Origin: Bettongia penicillata ogilbyi
Taxonomy: Eukaryota; Chordata; Mammalia; Diprotodontia; Potoroidae
Reading direction: 5' to 3'
DNA length: 64,000 bases
NCBI GenBank assembly: GCA_023548195.1
Contig: JAJHZJ010000808.1
Location: 6,440,389 to 6,504,388 of the forward strand
The position numbers were made by a program, and so were the translations under genes. Each line of letters begins with the position of its first letter. Positions within the stretch are counted from its first letter, which is position 1. The notes beneath the pieces are model-generated. The model saw nothing but the letters and a program-made list of their open reading frames with translations, was not told where the DNA came from and searched no databases. Shown here one piece after another: positions 44,480 to 56,239 of the stretch.

Positions 44480-45093
44480 TGTTTAATGGAAAGTAGGAAC
44501 TTAACTCAAATCGTGTCTTTCTTCTTTTTTCCCTCTTGGGTAGTGGTAATAACACTGGACAGAAGGGGATAAATATGATAGAGTGGCATCTTACAATAGT
44601 GAAATAGGGATAAGACAGAGTTTGGAAAGACAGAATTAGGATAAACTTTGAATGAAATCTTGAATCTGTTGTAGTGATTACATAATTTCCAAATAAACAC
44701 ACAAAATGCCAGTTATAACTAATCAGTGGTTAAGTTCACCAATAGGTCTTAACAAGCAAGTGTTGGCAGCCACCATGTTGCACATTGTCAGGAAGGCCAG
44801 CATGCATGGGCAGGAATATGTCCATATAATGATTTGTTAGAAGATGATACTATATGGTTACATGACAATATTGCATCATCAAAATTTCAATGCAGGAAAA
44901 ACCCCCAAATTTATATTTTTTAGATATAATTCATATACATTTATGAATTTGATATTATAAGATTTGTATACTTCTGAAATGACACAAATTTAATAAAAAC
45001 ATTGAAGGGTTAAAGAAAGTAGATTTTCAGGGGGCACTGAGTAAATTTTTTAAAAAAAGAGGGTGGTAGGCCAAATAAGTTTGGGAACCTCTT
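44480..45093 (-). mobile_element. DNA-transposon-like repeat, copy 2 (inverted relative to copy 1)
   Basis: Blocks AGGTCTTAACAAGCAAGTGTTGG, GGCAGGAATATG, AATATTGCATCATCAAAATTTC and the terminal CCAAATAAGTTTGGGAACC are the reverse complement of 31858-32490. The outer part (44480-44700) also aligns once the AT-rich interruption in copy 1 is skipped. Confidence 0.6.
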
Positions 45094-45169
45094 TTCTAAT
45101 GTATGCTAATTGTGTGACTATGTTCAGGTAAACTAATCTCTCTGAGCCTTACCTTCCTCATCTGTCTTT

Positions 45170-48100
45170 TGAAATTGTTTGTTTTTGCAATGATGTTTTA
45201 TAGCATAAAGTCACTTTGCATCAATTAATGCAAGTCTTTCCAGATTTCTCTGAATCTGTCCTTTTGATCATTTTACTAATATCCAGTTACATTTATATAC
45301 CATAATTTGTTCAACTATCCCCCAATTGATGGACTTTCCTTAGTTGCCACTTCTTTGTTTACCATACAAGGAGCTGCTATAAATAATTTTGTACATATGG
45401 TACATTTTCCTCTTTCTTTAATCTCTTTGAGGCATAGTCTAGTAGTGGTGTTTTTGGGTCAAGGAGTATGCACAGTTTACTGTGCCTTTTTGGCACTGTT
45501 CCAAATTGCTTTCCAGAATGCCTGGGCCAATTCCTAGCTATACCATCAATGTCTCTATGTGCCTATTTTCCCATATCACCATGTATTGTTTTCTCTTTTG
45601 GTCAACTTTGCCTATCTGATGGGTAGGTGGTAGATTCTCAAAGTTATTTTAACTTGTACTTTTCTAATTGTTAGCTATTTGGAATATCTAAAATAATATG
45701 ACTGTTGATAGCTTGGATTTCTTCCTTTGAATACTATTTGTACATATCCTTAAACAAAATGGACAAATAGCTTTTATTTTTATAAAATTGAATTAGTTCC
45801 TTAAGTATCTTAGAATTACGACCTTTATGAGAGATGTTTGTTATAAAGATCTTCTCCTGCCATTCCCTCTCCCACTTTCTAATCTTAACTCCATGGGATT
45901 TATTTGTGCAAACACTTTTATAATTTTGTGTAATCAAATTTGGTTATTTTTATCTTCTGTGATCTTCACCATCCTTTGGTCATGAACCCAATTCTCACTA
46001 TAGATAAAAGAAGTAATTTCCTCCTTTTCCCTCCTTATTTGTTTATGGTGTTACCCTTTATATCTAGGTCATGTATCTTTTTGGAGCTTTTTATTGGTAT
46101 ACATGATTTCAGAACAAACTTGAAACTTCAGCCAAGTTTTTGCTGAATTGTGAATCTTTACAACAGTAGCTAAGGTCTTTGGTTTTACTGGGTACTACCT
46201 TTGTCTTTGTATATTTATATGCCTAATCTTTTCTACTAATTGAATTTTGTTTTGTTAACTGGCACCAAATTGTTTGGATTTTCACTACTTTGTAGTACAG
46301 TTTGAAATCTGATACTGCTAGACACTTCATTTTCACTTTTTAACAATTACTTCCCTTGAGAAATTTGATTTTTTTATTTCTCTAGGTGGATATATATATT
46401 TTTTTGTTTTATAAAGTAATTCTTTGGAATTTTGATTGCTATGGCATTGAATAAGGAAAATTTATTTAGGTAGTATTATCATTTTTATTATATTGATGAT
46501 ATGCCCACGAACAATTAATATTTGCCCAGTTATTTGGATATATCTTTATTATTGTGAAAACTCTTTTAGGTTCTCTATAAACAGAACTCTTTATGTAGAC
46601 TACAAAGTATTTTTATTCATTGTTTTTATAAGTGGAATTTCTCTATCACTTCATGAGTTTTGTTTGTAATATAGAAAATGTTATTAATTTTATTAATAAT
46701 TTTATATTCTGCAACCTTGTTGAAGTTTAATCAGTTTCAGTTGTTTCTCTAAAAATCCCATAACATCAACTGTAAAATGCAATAATTTGGTTTCTTCTTT
46801 GACTACGTTTTTTTTCCCGATTTTTTGATTGTCTTACTGCTATAACGAACATTTCTAGCATTATATCAAATAGTAGATAAAATAGACACTCGTGATTTAT
46901 CAACAACTGTATGGACAAAGCCACTGGTTTATTGCCATTACAGTGATGCTGGGTCTTGGGTTTAGATGTACACTATTTAACATATTAAGGATAGGTCATT
47001 TTATTTCTATGTTTTCTAGTATTTTTTTTTATAAAGAAAGAGAAATGAATATTTTTTGTCAAGAGATTTTTCTTCATCTGTTGATATACTCTTAATTTTT
47101 GTTAGTCTTGTTTTTGTCATTTAAGTTTCTAGTCTTCCTATAGTTGGACCAATTTTATATTCCTGGTATAAATTTATCCTAGCCATAGTGTATAACCTTT
47201 GTGATATTTTTCTGTAGTCTATCTGTTAATATTTAATTTAAGTTTTTTAATCAATATTCATTAGGAGTATTGGTTTATAGTTTTCTTTCTTTGTTTTAAT
47301 GCTCCCTGATTTAGTACTCAAGCCTATAAATGCATCATAAAAAAATTTAGGAAGATTTCTTTTGCTATTTTTGCAATAAGTTTGTATAATAATATTGGAA
47401 TTAATTATTCCTTTTTTGGATAGAATTCACTAGGAAATTTTTCTGGTCCAGGATGTTTTTCCCCTTTAGAGAATTCATTTATGGCTTCTTCAATTTCTTT
47501 TTCTGAATTTGAGTTGCTTATTGAATGAAGTTGTTCTTCATTTTTTGTTCTTTTAATATAGATATTTTATGATTTTGTAAATATTTAACCATTTATGTGT
47601 TTTATTAGCATATAGTTTGGAAATAATTTCAAATATGCTGTATTTCTTCTTTGACAAGAATCCTTTTTCATTTTTGATACCAATAATTTGATTTCTTCCT
47701 TAAAAAATCAAATTAGCTAAGTTTTATCTATTTTTTCTAAATAACTTCCTACTTTTATTTCTTAATTAAATGTTATTCACACTTTCATTTTTTATTTCTC
47801 TTTGATTTCAGGATTTTTATTTTGTTGTTTAATTGGAGCTGTGAACTTTGTTGTTTTCTATTTTTTTTAAAGATGTGATTTGTTGATGAAAATATTTAGC
47901 TATATAATTTTCCCCCTTTCTCCTTAAGGGACTGCTTTGTCTGTACACTTCAAATTTTGGTATGTTGTCTCATTGTTGTCATTGGTGGTTTCTATGATTT
48001 GTTCTTTGACCCATTTACTTTTTAGGATTAAGCTTTTTAGTCTCCAATTTTTTTTTAATATTTCCCTACTGAGTATACTTTTATTGCATTGTAGTCAACA

Positions 48101-48175
48101 AAAAACGTTTAATAGTTCTGCTTTTCTGCATTTGTGAAGTTTCTGTGTCCTAATGCATTGAAATCAATTTTTTTA
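45170..48175 (-). pseudogene. Old L1 ORF2, 3 kb, heavily decayed, minus strand
   Basis: Read in reverse, the reverse transcriptase region is recognisable near 47200-47480: a PGP-like element from TCCTGGACCAG, then codons resembling L-YKLIAKIAKE and FYDAFIGL, then NYRPI(S)LMN-like remnants. The C-terminus is visible at 45290-45360 (AAATTATGGTATATAAATGT antisense to the LWYI…MEYY motif). It is riddled with stops, so older than the other L1 ends here. It is 5'-truncated near 48175. Confidence 0.7.
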
Positions 48176-48179
48176 CAGT

Positions 48180-48490
48180 GTGTAACCATCTGCCTTCCAT
48201 CTCCTAAGCTGTGTCTCATGTGCTTCTTAATTTCCTTGATTTTCTTTGAGCCCCCACTCACGTCTCACCTACTCCAGGAAGGTGCTTGCCATCTCTTTCT
48301 CTTCAAAACCTCCCCCTCTCAGGGTTCCTTCTATATACTCTTTATGTGTCTTGTATGTACCAGGTTCTTTACATGTTGTCCCACATATTAGATTGCAAAC
48401 TGTTCAAGGACCATTTTTGTGTTTTTGCCATTCTTTGTATGTATTGTTCATTTTAGCCCAGTGCCTGATGTGTAATAAAGGCTTAAAATA
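48180..48490 (+). mobile_element. L2-type LINE 3' end
   Basis: A pyrimidine-rich 3' UTR (CTCCTAAGCTGTGTCTCATG, CAAAACCTCCCCCTCTCAGG) is followed by GCAAACTGTTCAAGGACC. It ends at GCCCAGTGCCTGATGTGTAATAAAGG. Confidence 0.65.
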
Positions 48491-48919
48491 TTTGTTGATG
48501 CCTCAACCGATTAGAAACATCAGATTATTAAATAAAACTGAAGTTAAAAAATTAGATTCATGCAACTTTCATGTAAGCATTTCTGATCATGTGAAAAACT
48601 TAAGCGCAGGAGACAAGTTATAAACCACAAATGTCCCTAGGTGATAGAATATTTGCAGTCACATAGTTCTCAGATAATTTACAAATATAAATTTAATTCT
48701 TAGCATTATTAATGTGTGATTAAAAAAATGAAATCACTAATTAGTTGCCAAATTATAGAGTTGAGGGAAGCAGACACCTGAACTATAGTCATATTGACAT
48801 TCTTACCATTAGTGATATCAGTAGCTGTAAAGAAGTTATAGTGAAATGCTTGAATGACTCATAGGCTCTCTTTCCAGAGATAAATCAATGGATTGATATG
48901 ATTGGTTCAAATATGAATC
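48491..48919. other. No recognised feature
   Basis: Nothing firm; may be decayed upstream RTE. Confidence 0.35.
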
Positions 48920-50110
48920 TAAAGGCAACATGAGATATTATTTAAAGGGAAACTTGGTCATCTTACTTTGTAGTGTTAATAATGACAAGAGGACCTTGAA
49001 AATAACTTTATTTACCAACATCTATTGTAAAGGACAAAATAGAAAAGTCCATAAAAAATTGGATGAGATCCTCCAAATTAGATCAGAATATGTTTTACTA
49101 TTCAGTGACTTGAGAGAAAAAAGTGGCCACTGGAAAGAACGGTTAGGAAATACAGATCAGGAAGACACAAGTATGAAACAAAAGAGGTTCATAATTTTTA
49201 GAATTGTCAGGGACTTATATCTACATACAATTTATCCATTTTTCACCAAGAAAGACAAAAGATAGTAGACAAGTAGTAGATAAGTGCTGAGGTCCCTTCC
49301 AAATTTGAAACAGTATGTCATAATAGACAGGAAATGACTACTTTCAAACATTTCAGAATCAGCGGTCTACATACAGTCATGCCACCTAGTTATAGCAAGG
49401 GTCAAATCAAAACTCAATTGAAAGAAAGGATAAAGGGGAGAAGGCACTAAGTGGTGCTGTGGATAGAGTGAGTGCAAGGCTTACAGTCAGGAAAATTCAT
49501 CTTCTGGAGTTCAAATATGCCTTAGATACTAGCTGTGTGACCTTGGGCAAGCCATTTAATCCCGTTTGTCTCAGTTTCCTCATTGTAAAATGAGTGGGAG
49601 AAGGAAATGGCAAACCACTTCAGTATCTTTGTCACCAAGTCAGACAGGACTGAAAATGACTTACCTGTTTCAAACTCCTATTTAAATAGTTGCTGTTTCT
49701 AAAAAAGTGGTGGGGTGCATAGAGGAAGATGTGGATAAAAGCAATGAATTCCACCTGCTTCCTAGAGAAACTTAATTGAAACAAAAATAGAACAAGAAGT
49801 TTCAAGGTGCCCAGAAACTACAACAGCGGCAAATATTTGATGTCCCCATCAAATAGGGAGGACAACAGCCAAAGACAACAATGAATTGCTTAGACTAGAG
49901 TAGGTTTTATTTGCAGAACACTACAGAGGAGGACCATAGAAGAGTATTAGGGATAGTACCTCACAGCACAGTGCAAAGCCTTTGACACTAAATTGATTTT
50001 GTAAAGGGTGAGACAAGAAATCCAAGGTAGTTTTTCCCTACGGCCATTTTGTGGATGAGACTAGAAGTAGGATGACAAATGGACATAAAATGGAACAGAG
50101 TTGTCGGTGT
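48920..50110 (+). pseudogene. RTE-type LINE endonuclease region relic, split by a SINE
   Basis: The 111-codon frame at 48930-49265 reads KLDEILQIRSEYVLLFSDLR followed by EKSGHW and IVRDLYLHTIYPFFTKKDK. This aligns in order with the GDFNAKVG and NTFF-KK motifs of RTE endonucleases, although the DFNAK catalytic motif is altered to SDLREK. VIIDRK near 49318 matches the later DYI-TDR element. A SINE occupies 49437-49670. Confidence 0.6.
49437..49670 (+). repeat. Full-length tRNA-derived SINE (BovB-like tail), plus strand
   Basis: AAGTGGTGCTGTGGATAGAG (box A), GGAGTTCAAATATG (box B), TGTGTGACCTTGGGCAAGCC, GAGAAGGAAATGGCAAACCAC and AGACAGGACTGAAAATGAC are in order. Confidence 0.85.
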
Positions 50111-50234
50111 TTTTACAATCTATTTTCACTAGTAATAGTTCTAAAAATCAGTGCATTTGAAACTTCCTAATTCCATATTTGATAAATCATGTAAAAACTA
50201 TAGCACTTACAAAATAATGGAGAGGAAAGTAGCT

Positions 50235-50575
50235 GAATGTGACCAAATGGATTTGGAGTTAAAAGATCTGGTTTGAACATCACTTTGACCATTTTGCTAG
50301 CAGGTAACCTTTTGAATTTTAATTTCCTCATCTGTGAAACAGACTTATTTACAATAATACTTCGTATTCATATGAAAGGAAGTTTACATATAAAGTGCTT
50401 TAATATAACCATTCTGTGAATTAAATTGTGCAATTATTCCTATTTTAAAGATAAGGAAATTTACTCACAGAGTTTAAATGACTTGTCCAATATTTATATA
50501 TCTCATAAACATCACATTCAAACCTAGATCTCTCATGATTCCAAGTTCAGAGCTCTTCTCACTATATCATGTTGC
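50235..50575. repeat. Two opposed MIR-like fragments
   Basis: The plus-strand copy at 50235-50345 has GGATTTGGAGTTAAAAGATC and TTCCTCATCTGTGAAAC. The minus-strand copy at 50380-50575 has TAAAGATAAGGAAATTTACTC and CATTCAAACCTAGATCTCTC. Confidence 0.6.
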
Positions 50576-50689
50576 TTCTATGTTGCACATTTGCTTTTAG
50601 TTTTGATTAAATTATGGTTGCAAAGCACAATTTAAACTTTTAATAAATATGATGTTAAATATTTTTGTTGTCTTTAAATATTGAAGAGG

Positions 50690-51335
50690 TCTGTATTAGA
50701 GGAGAAATTGTTTGAAAGATACATGGTAACCAATTTGCAAAATAATCCTGATTATGAGTTAATTTCAAATGAATGGAAAATATCATGGATTTTATTACCA
50801 ACAGGCCCCTCCCACCAACCCTCATCCAAAGCATTTGTGAAGAGGTCAGCAACTATTGCCTTACAGGTCTGATATCTCAAGTCTAAAAAATGTTTGAAAG
50901 CAGTCTGTGCATGCACCTAGGATATTCTTTATGTAAAGCTGAAACACAAGTAGTTAGATTTTCATCATTGATTTTCTCCAGTGCACCACACCTTTATAAT
51001 CAGACAATTGAATCTAGAGAAGTCTAAAGAACATAAGATCTTGGAGTAATGCCAATAGACTCTCTGTACTGCTCTACGGCTATGGATCATAGAACACCAT
51101 GATCTGAGATGAATAAATCGCAAAGAATAGTGGAAATAGGAATGAAGGAAGTAGCATATATTGCCATGAATTATGTGTTCTTGCATTAAAAACCATTTTT
51201 GAGGAACTCTATGCCTGAAAAAGGAGGCCAATCACTTATATTATAGTAAGGATGAAAGATCGCAAATGGAAAACTTGAATGGTATATTGATACATTGTTA
51301 AAGAAAAAAGAAATCATGAAAGGTCATAGCTTGTT
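50690..51335 (+). pseudogene. RTE-type LINE C-terminal relic
   Basis: CTGTACTGCTCTACGGCTATGG reads LLYGYGS, the LLYG motif of RTE proteins. Downstream, AATGGAAAACTTGAATGGTAT retains the W-EWY-like end. It is probably part of the same insertion as 48920-50110. The intermediate reverse transcriptase is mostly deleted. Confidence 0.5.
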
Positions 51336-51364
51336 AGGTGATTTTATGGGGGAAGGAAAAAGGA

Positions 51365-51597
51365 ACAAACATTTATTTGGCACCTCCTAATATACTAGGT
51401 ACTTTGCTTAAGTGTTTTGCAAATATCTCATTAATAACCCCCTGAAGTAGGTTCTATTGTGATCCTTATTTTATAGTTGTGGAAACAGTCAGAGGTTAAG
51501 TGATCTGCCCAAGGTCACACTGTTAGTAAAGGTCTGAAGCCAGATTTTAACTTAATTTTTCCTGATTCCAGAGTCAGTGCTCTATCCACTGTACTGC
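51365..51597 (-). repeat. MIR, minus strand, nearly complete
   Basis: CAAACATTTATTTGGCACCTCC, GTCAGAGGTTAAGTGATCTG, CCCAAGGTCACAC and CAGTGCTCTATCCACTGTAC are in order. Confidence 0.8.
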
Positions 51598-51714
51598 ATA
51601 ACTGAGGAAAACATGATGAGAAGGTATAGAGGGATTGTGATCTGCTTTAGTGGAGGTAATATTCACACTGTTCAAATCAGGGGTGCAACAGTGTGCCCAA
51701 CTTGGACCTGTTCA

Positions 51715-51845
51715 TTCAGCTTTAATTGCTTTCATGTGTGTCAGGCACTATACTGGACACTGTAGGTATAAAGACATTAAAAAAAAAAAGCAACAACTCA
51801 GAGCCTACCCTCAAGGAATTTACATTCTATGTGATAGAGACAACT
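51715..51845. repeat. MIR-tail-type marsupial repeat
   Basis: GTGTCAGGCACTATACTGGAC, GGTATAAAGACATTAAAA and CTACCCTCAAGGAATTTACATTC match the family at 55455. Confidence 0.6.
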
Positions 51846-51989
51846 TTAAAACTACCATCATCTCTTTGTAGCATAAAAATAGAATACTTTCCTCAGTAGT
51901 GATCCATGTTTAAAACAATTAGGACTTTGGGTTGTTTTCACCAGTTCAACATAAGCCAATGATCTGATGCTTCCCAAAAGTGCTAGTGG

Positions 51990-52320
51990 CAAGCTTTGTT
52001 TATAGAGGTGTAGTGTCCAAACTGAGTGTGTCATTACTTCGAATTGAATTAATATCACTTGGGGCATTGTGCTCAGTTATGGGGGTCATATTTTGTAGGG
52101 AACATTGATGACAAAGGCAGTAGGGTACAATGAAAAGAATACTGGATTTGGAGTCAATGAGTTTGAATTCTAGCTCTTTCTGACTACCTGTATGATCTGG
52201 GGCAAGCCCCTTACCTTCTTTGGGTCTCAATTTCCTAAACTATGAAGTGGGAGTGAAACAGATGGGCTTTGGGCTACCTTCAGTCTCTAAATTGAGATTT
52301 CTGTGATCCAAACTGAATTT
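51990..52320 (+). repeat. CR1/L3 fragment joined to a MIR-like SINE (duplicate unit 1)
   Basis: GGGGCATTGTGCTCAGTTATGGG and TTGATGAC are CR1/L3-type. From 52105 a sense SINE follows: AATACTGGATTTGGAGTC, GTTTGAATTCTAGCTC and CTAAACTATGAAGTGGGAG. The same join occurs at 53342-53520. Confidence 0.65.
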
Positions 52321-52369
52321 GTGTGCCAGAACTTTTCATATCACCTTGAATACTGTAAGCATGAACTTT

Positions 52370-52565
52370 ATAGGATCACAGAGTTAAAGCTGGAGGACAA
52401 CTTCAAGCCCATTGCGTTCAGCCTCCTTATTTTACAGAGGAGGAATTTCAGGCCTGGAGATGTTGAATAAATGGCTTTATCAAGGTCACATAGCTAGGTC
52501 GTAGAGGAGTCGGAGTCAGAATTCTAAATGAAGCATACTTTCCATGGTTACTGCACTACTTCTCA
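52370..52565 (-). repeat. MIR-like, minus strand
   Basis: AGTTAAAGCTGGAGGACAAC, TTACAGAGGAGGAATTTCAGG and AAGGTCACATAGCTAGG are in order. Confidence 0.65.
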
Positions 52566-52960
52566 AATGTTTATTGGTTTATTGATCCAGAACAGTGAGT
52601 CCTCAAAATCACATCCTATGAAAAATGGCTGCATTGACGGTTAGCAAAACAAGAGAAATAAGAGACCAATGTGCTTTCTTCAGATCCTTAAAGGAGGGTT
52701 ATGTGGGGGAGTAATGGATTCATTCTACTTGGTCACAGAGGGCAGAATTTTAGAATAAGTGCTTAGAAGTCATAGCAAGGCAGATTTTGGCTGTAAGAAT
52801 GGATCCAGCTGTTTCTTGGGGTCGAAAGTCCCTTGGGCTCTGGAGTTATTAAATTTGAGGCTGGACTACAGTTTATTTGAGATAATGTAGAGGGTTCTTT
52901 AGACAGGAAAGGAGTTAGATCATATGACCTTTAAGGTGCCTACTATGTATGAAGAGGAGG
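52566..52960. other. Possible CR1/L3 scrap, otherwise unassigned
   Basis: GAGGCTGGACTACAGTTTATTTG and CATATGACCTTTAAGGTGCC near 52855-52945 resemble a CR1/L3 3' end. Confidence 0.35.
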
Positions 52961-52964
52961 ATGC

Positions 52965-53195
52965 TAGATGACTCAGTAGATAGAGCTCTGAGGCTAGAGT
53001 CAGAAAGACCTGAGTTCAAATGTGACCTCAGACACTTACTAGCTTAGGTAAGTGGGCAAGCCATTTAATATCTATTTGCCTTAATCCACTGGACAAGGAA
53101 ATGGCACAGCACTCCACCTTGCCAAGAAAACCCAATGGACAGTATGGTCCACAGGGTCATGAAGAGTTAGAAACCACTGAATGATAACAGTGAAT
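52965..53195 (+). repeat. Full-length tRNA-derived SINE (BovB-like tail), plus strand
   Basis: TGACTCAGTAGATAGAGCTC (box A), CCTGAGTTCAAATGTG (box B), AAGGAAATGGCACAGCACTCC, CCAAGAAAACCCAATGG and GGGTCATGAAGAGTTAGAAACC are in order. Confidence 0.85.
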
Positions 53196-53341
53196 GTGCT
53201 GGGCAGTGAATTCTAAAATTTTATTGTAGATAAAGGCACATGTGTGTAATATGCATGTATCATTTCCTCCTCTGTAAAATGGGAGTAATAGGTATTCTAG
53301 AGAGGCAGTGACTCAGTTCATAGAGGACTAGTTTTTTTTGT

Positions 53342-53625
53342 GCAAGCTTTGTTTACAGAGGCATGGTATCCAAAATCTGGTTTGACATCACCTGGGTCAT
53401 TGTGCTCAGTTATGGGTGCCATGTTTTGTGGGGAAATTTATGACAAGGGCAGTGTGGCACAAGGAAAAAGTGCTGGATTTGGAATTAGAGAGTTTGAATC
53501 CCAGCTTTTTCTGACTACCTTGGAATCAGGAAGTCCGAGGTTCAATTTCTGCCTCCACTGTATAATGATGGGCAAGTCACTTCACCACTCAGTGCCTCAG
53601 TTCTCTGATACTGTAAATTGTACAT
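53342..53625 (+). repeat. CR1/L3 fragment joined to MIR-like SINEs (duplicate unit 2)
   Basis: CAAGCTTTGTTTACAGAGGC, GTCATTGTGCTCAGTTATGGG and GTGCTGGATTTGGAATTAGAG repeat unit 1 in order. A second SINE piece (GAGGTTCAATTTCTGCCTCC, GGGCAAGTCACTTCACC) continues to 53625. Confidence 0.65.
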
Positions 53626-53758
53626 CTAAATTGAGGAGGGAGGAATGGAGGTATGTTTCCCCACTAGGGTTGAATAATGAAATCACAAGTCAGGTGCAAG
53701 AAAAGCTTATCCTACCTTTCTCATGATTATTAGGAAAGACCTTCTTAAACTCCAATGC

Positions 53759-53860
53759 TATATATATATATATAAAATATATATGTGTGTATGTATGTAC
53801 ATACGTATGTATGTACTATATATATGTATGTGTGTATGTACTCTCTCTGTCTCCGTATAC
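53759..53860. repeat. (TA)n / (TATG)n microsatellite
   Basis: TATATA, GTATGTATGTAC and CATACGTATGTA blocks, ending in a CTCTCTCTGTCTC run. Confidence 0.85.
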
Positions 53861-53861
53861 A

Positions 53862-54251
53862 TATGGCTGTTTTTCATCCTTGAAGAAGACCCAAATGACA
53901 TCACTGTATTAGAGTCAAATTAGAGTGTGTGCAGCTGTGGCTGATCAGACCAACATGTGCTTGGAATGCTCTACCACAGACTGGGCACAAATGGTTTATA
54001 TCAACTTTTGGGGTGTATTCTCTAAGTCTGTGTATCTTGCTTTTCTTTTGAGATACTTCAATTCTGCTTTGCTCATAGAGCATAGCACCTTCTCTGATGA
54101 TGGCATGCCATGATGGGTGGTCCTGTGCCAGTGTCTTCCATGTCAGTTCCAAAGTTCTTAAGAGAGACCTTGAGAGTGTCCTTGTATCGCTTCTTCTGAC
54201 CACCATGTGAATGCTTACCTTGTGTGAGACCATATACATATACTTTAACAA
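53862..54251 (-). pseudogene. RTE-type LINE C-terminus with zinc-finger-like end, minus strand
   Basis: A 116-codon frame (54251 down to 53901) reads LAQDHPSWHAIIREGAMLYE, then a KKSK basic segment, then CPVCGRAFQAHVGLISHSCTH. This is the C-terminal signature of RTE-family LINE proteins: a W-rich linker and a CxxC...HxxxxH end with the GLISH motif. It is not a host zinc-finger gene. Past the stop, the 3' tail (GATGTCATTTGGGTCTTCTTC then AAGGATGAA on the minus strand) matches the GAAGGA-tail SINEs of this window. It is 5'-truncated. Confidence 0.75.
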
Positions 54252-55149
54252 TGCAGAAAGTATTGCTTTAATTGTATTTTTTTTGTAGGCATGTTAGTCT
54301 CAGGGAAACTCAAATAATATAGTATCACATAAATGTGAGATTTTAAATGAATTGTTGAGAAGTACTTTATGTTTATGAAGGTTGTCCTTGCATTCGGCTA
54401 TCACTAAATTTCAAGACTTTGATTATTCTATTTAAAAAAATTTTTTTTAGTTAAAGGTTAAGTTTGTAACTTCTATTTCTCTCCAGAGAGATACTTTATG
54501 AAAAATAAAAGATGATGTAGAGGGGGAAAGGACTTGCTAGATATGTGAAAGTCTAGCTAGGAAAGAATGGAAATGAAATTTCCCATCCCTAATCTAGCTT
54601 CCCTTCCATTCCCCCTCAAAGAAGACTCCTTTACTTGTCTGTCAAAGCTCTACCTCTCTAGCTTTTGCAAGTACAAGCAACAGTCTAATTTATGCACAGC
54701 AAAATATCATCTATTCATGACTTTTAGCAGTACTTTACTGGCTACATGGTATTTTCAAATGTTTCTGAAATGTAGAACTTTTTTCAGTGCCAACTTAGTC
54801 ATATACAACTTTTGAAAGGTCAAGGCTTTTCTTTCAATATTTATTTAGCTTGCTTGGCTGTAGTAACCAGAATCCAAAAGGATAAATGCAGGCAAGGATT
54901 TCTTTCAGCATTTCTACATGTATTTACAACAGAGATTTAGTCTCCATTTCTCTTCCCACCCTCCCCTTTTCCCTCTCCAATACCTCAATCAGCCTATAAA
55001 TATTTAAGAACTTCTATGTACAAAGCACTATTCTAGGTCCAGTGGAGGTTTTAAAGTCTGCTATTTTCAAGGCTCTTTCAAACTATTTGGGAACAAAAAC
55101 ATACAAATAAAAAGGCAGCTAGTAATGTAAAATAATATATGAAAAGAAA
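54252..55149. other. No recognised feature
   Basis: Weak MIR-tail-like text near 54990-55050 (CTATGTACAAAGCACTATTC); otherwise unassigned. Confidence 0.35.
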
Positions 55150-55420
55150 TGAGTTAGAATGATTGGAGAGATATCCTTTCAGGCAAGAAACCCTGGGTTC
55201 AAGTCCCTCTGATAACATGTACTGGCTGAGTGACCTCAGGCTGTCACTCATATGGTAAAGTGGAAAGAACACTGTTTGTGGAATCAGAGGACCTCGGTTC
55301 ATAGCCTGCCTCTGAAGCTTATTTACTACCTGCATGACTTTGGGAAAATCTCTTTAACATTCCTGGCTCTCAGTTACAAATTGAGGAGATTGGACATACT
55401 GGTGCCAGCTCATATTTGCT
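55150..55420 (+). repeat. Two MIR-like SINEs in tandem, plus strand
   Basis: The first has CCTGGGTTCAAGTCCCTC and GAGTGACCTC. The second begins near 55255 with AAGTGGAAAGAACACTG, AGAGGACCTCGGTTCATAGC and GACTTTGGGAAAATC. Confidence 0.7.
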
Positions 55421-55454
55421 TACAAGAGCCTCTTGTTAAATTCTTAGTGGCAGT

Positions 55455-55665
55455 CAGCCGATGAAGATTTGTTAAGTGTATGCTTTGTTCCAAGCACTGT
55501 TCTAAGCACCAGGGATGCAATGACAGTCCCTGTTCTCAATGAACTTACAGTCAAATGTGAGAGACAGTATACAAACCATATGTACAAATTACATACAGGA
55601 TAAATGAGAAATAAACAACAAAGAGAAGGCAATAGAATGAACAGAGATAGGGAAGGGCTTCCTGT
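55455..55665 (+). repeat. MIR-tail-type marsupial repeat, well preserved
   Basis: CCAAGCACTGTTCTAAGCACC, GGGATGCAATGACAGTCCCTG, CAATGAACTTACAGTC and CATACAGGATAAATGAGAAATA are in order. It is the best copy of this family here. Confidence 0.75.
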
Positions 55666-56239
55666 AGAAGGTGAGCATTTACAACTTGAAAACTGGGAAA
55701 TGCTATGAATCAGGGATTTATATATTATTTTGTTGATTATCTAGATTTAAAGTGATGGAGAAAATGTTAATGATGCAGTTTAAACTTAAAAGGATCTTAA
55801 GTATACAACGTTTTGGAAGACTGTTGTTAAACATTTACCAGCACACTCCTTTGACATTCCTTGCTGCTCCAGATATATGATCTTACAGTGGAAAGCCCAC
55901 CAGGGGTGTTGCAGCAGCGAGATTGCACCATATGCTGACTTTTTACTTTAACTAATTGTTCTTACTAACTAGGTGCCAAAATCTGTTGTTTCTACCTGCT
56001 GAATGAGTAAAGTTCTGTCTGTCCCTCTAAGTTTCAGTACCATAGTACCTATAGTACCTTAGCCCTGATCACTCCACCTTAGTTATACCCTGGGCTGAAT
56101 CACAGAGTGAACGGAGGGAATAGGATATAATAAGGCTGTAAAGGTAAGGTGGTATAGCAGATTACAAAGGATATTGAAAGTCATTCTACTCTACTCTCTG
56201 TTCTGTAAATCCTAAGGGAGATTCCCATATGCCGAGGAA
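55666..56239. other. No recognised feature
   Basis: Nothing firm. Confidence 0.35.

Noticed and set aside
44355..44702. 115-codon minus-strand frame
   Set aside because: Overlaps the edge of the inverted DNA-transposon-like repeat; no conserved motif and no matching frame in copy 1.
48246..48623. 125-codon plus-strand frame
   Set aside because: Lies in a pyrimidine-rich L2 3' UTR; low complexity in serine, proline and leucine reflects composition.
53340..53726. 128-codon plus-strand frame
   Set aside because: Spans CR1/L3 and SINE debris; no protein signature.
53901..54251. Possible host C2H2 zinc-finger exon (CPVC...HSCTH)
   Set aside because: The flanking WHAIIREGAMLYE region and GLISH motif identify the C-terminus of an RTE LINE protein; no other fingers or splice sites are present.
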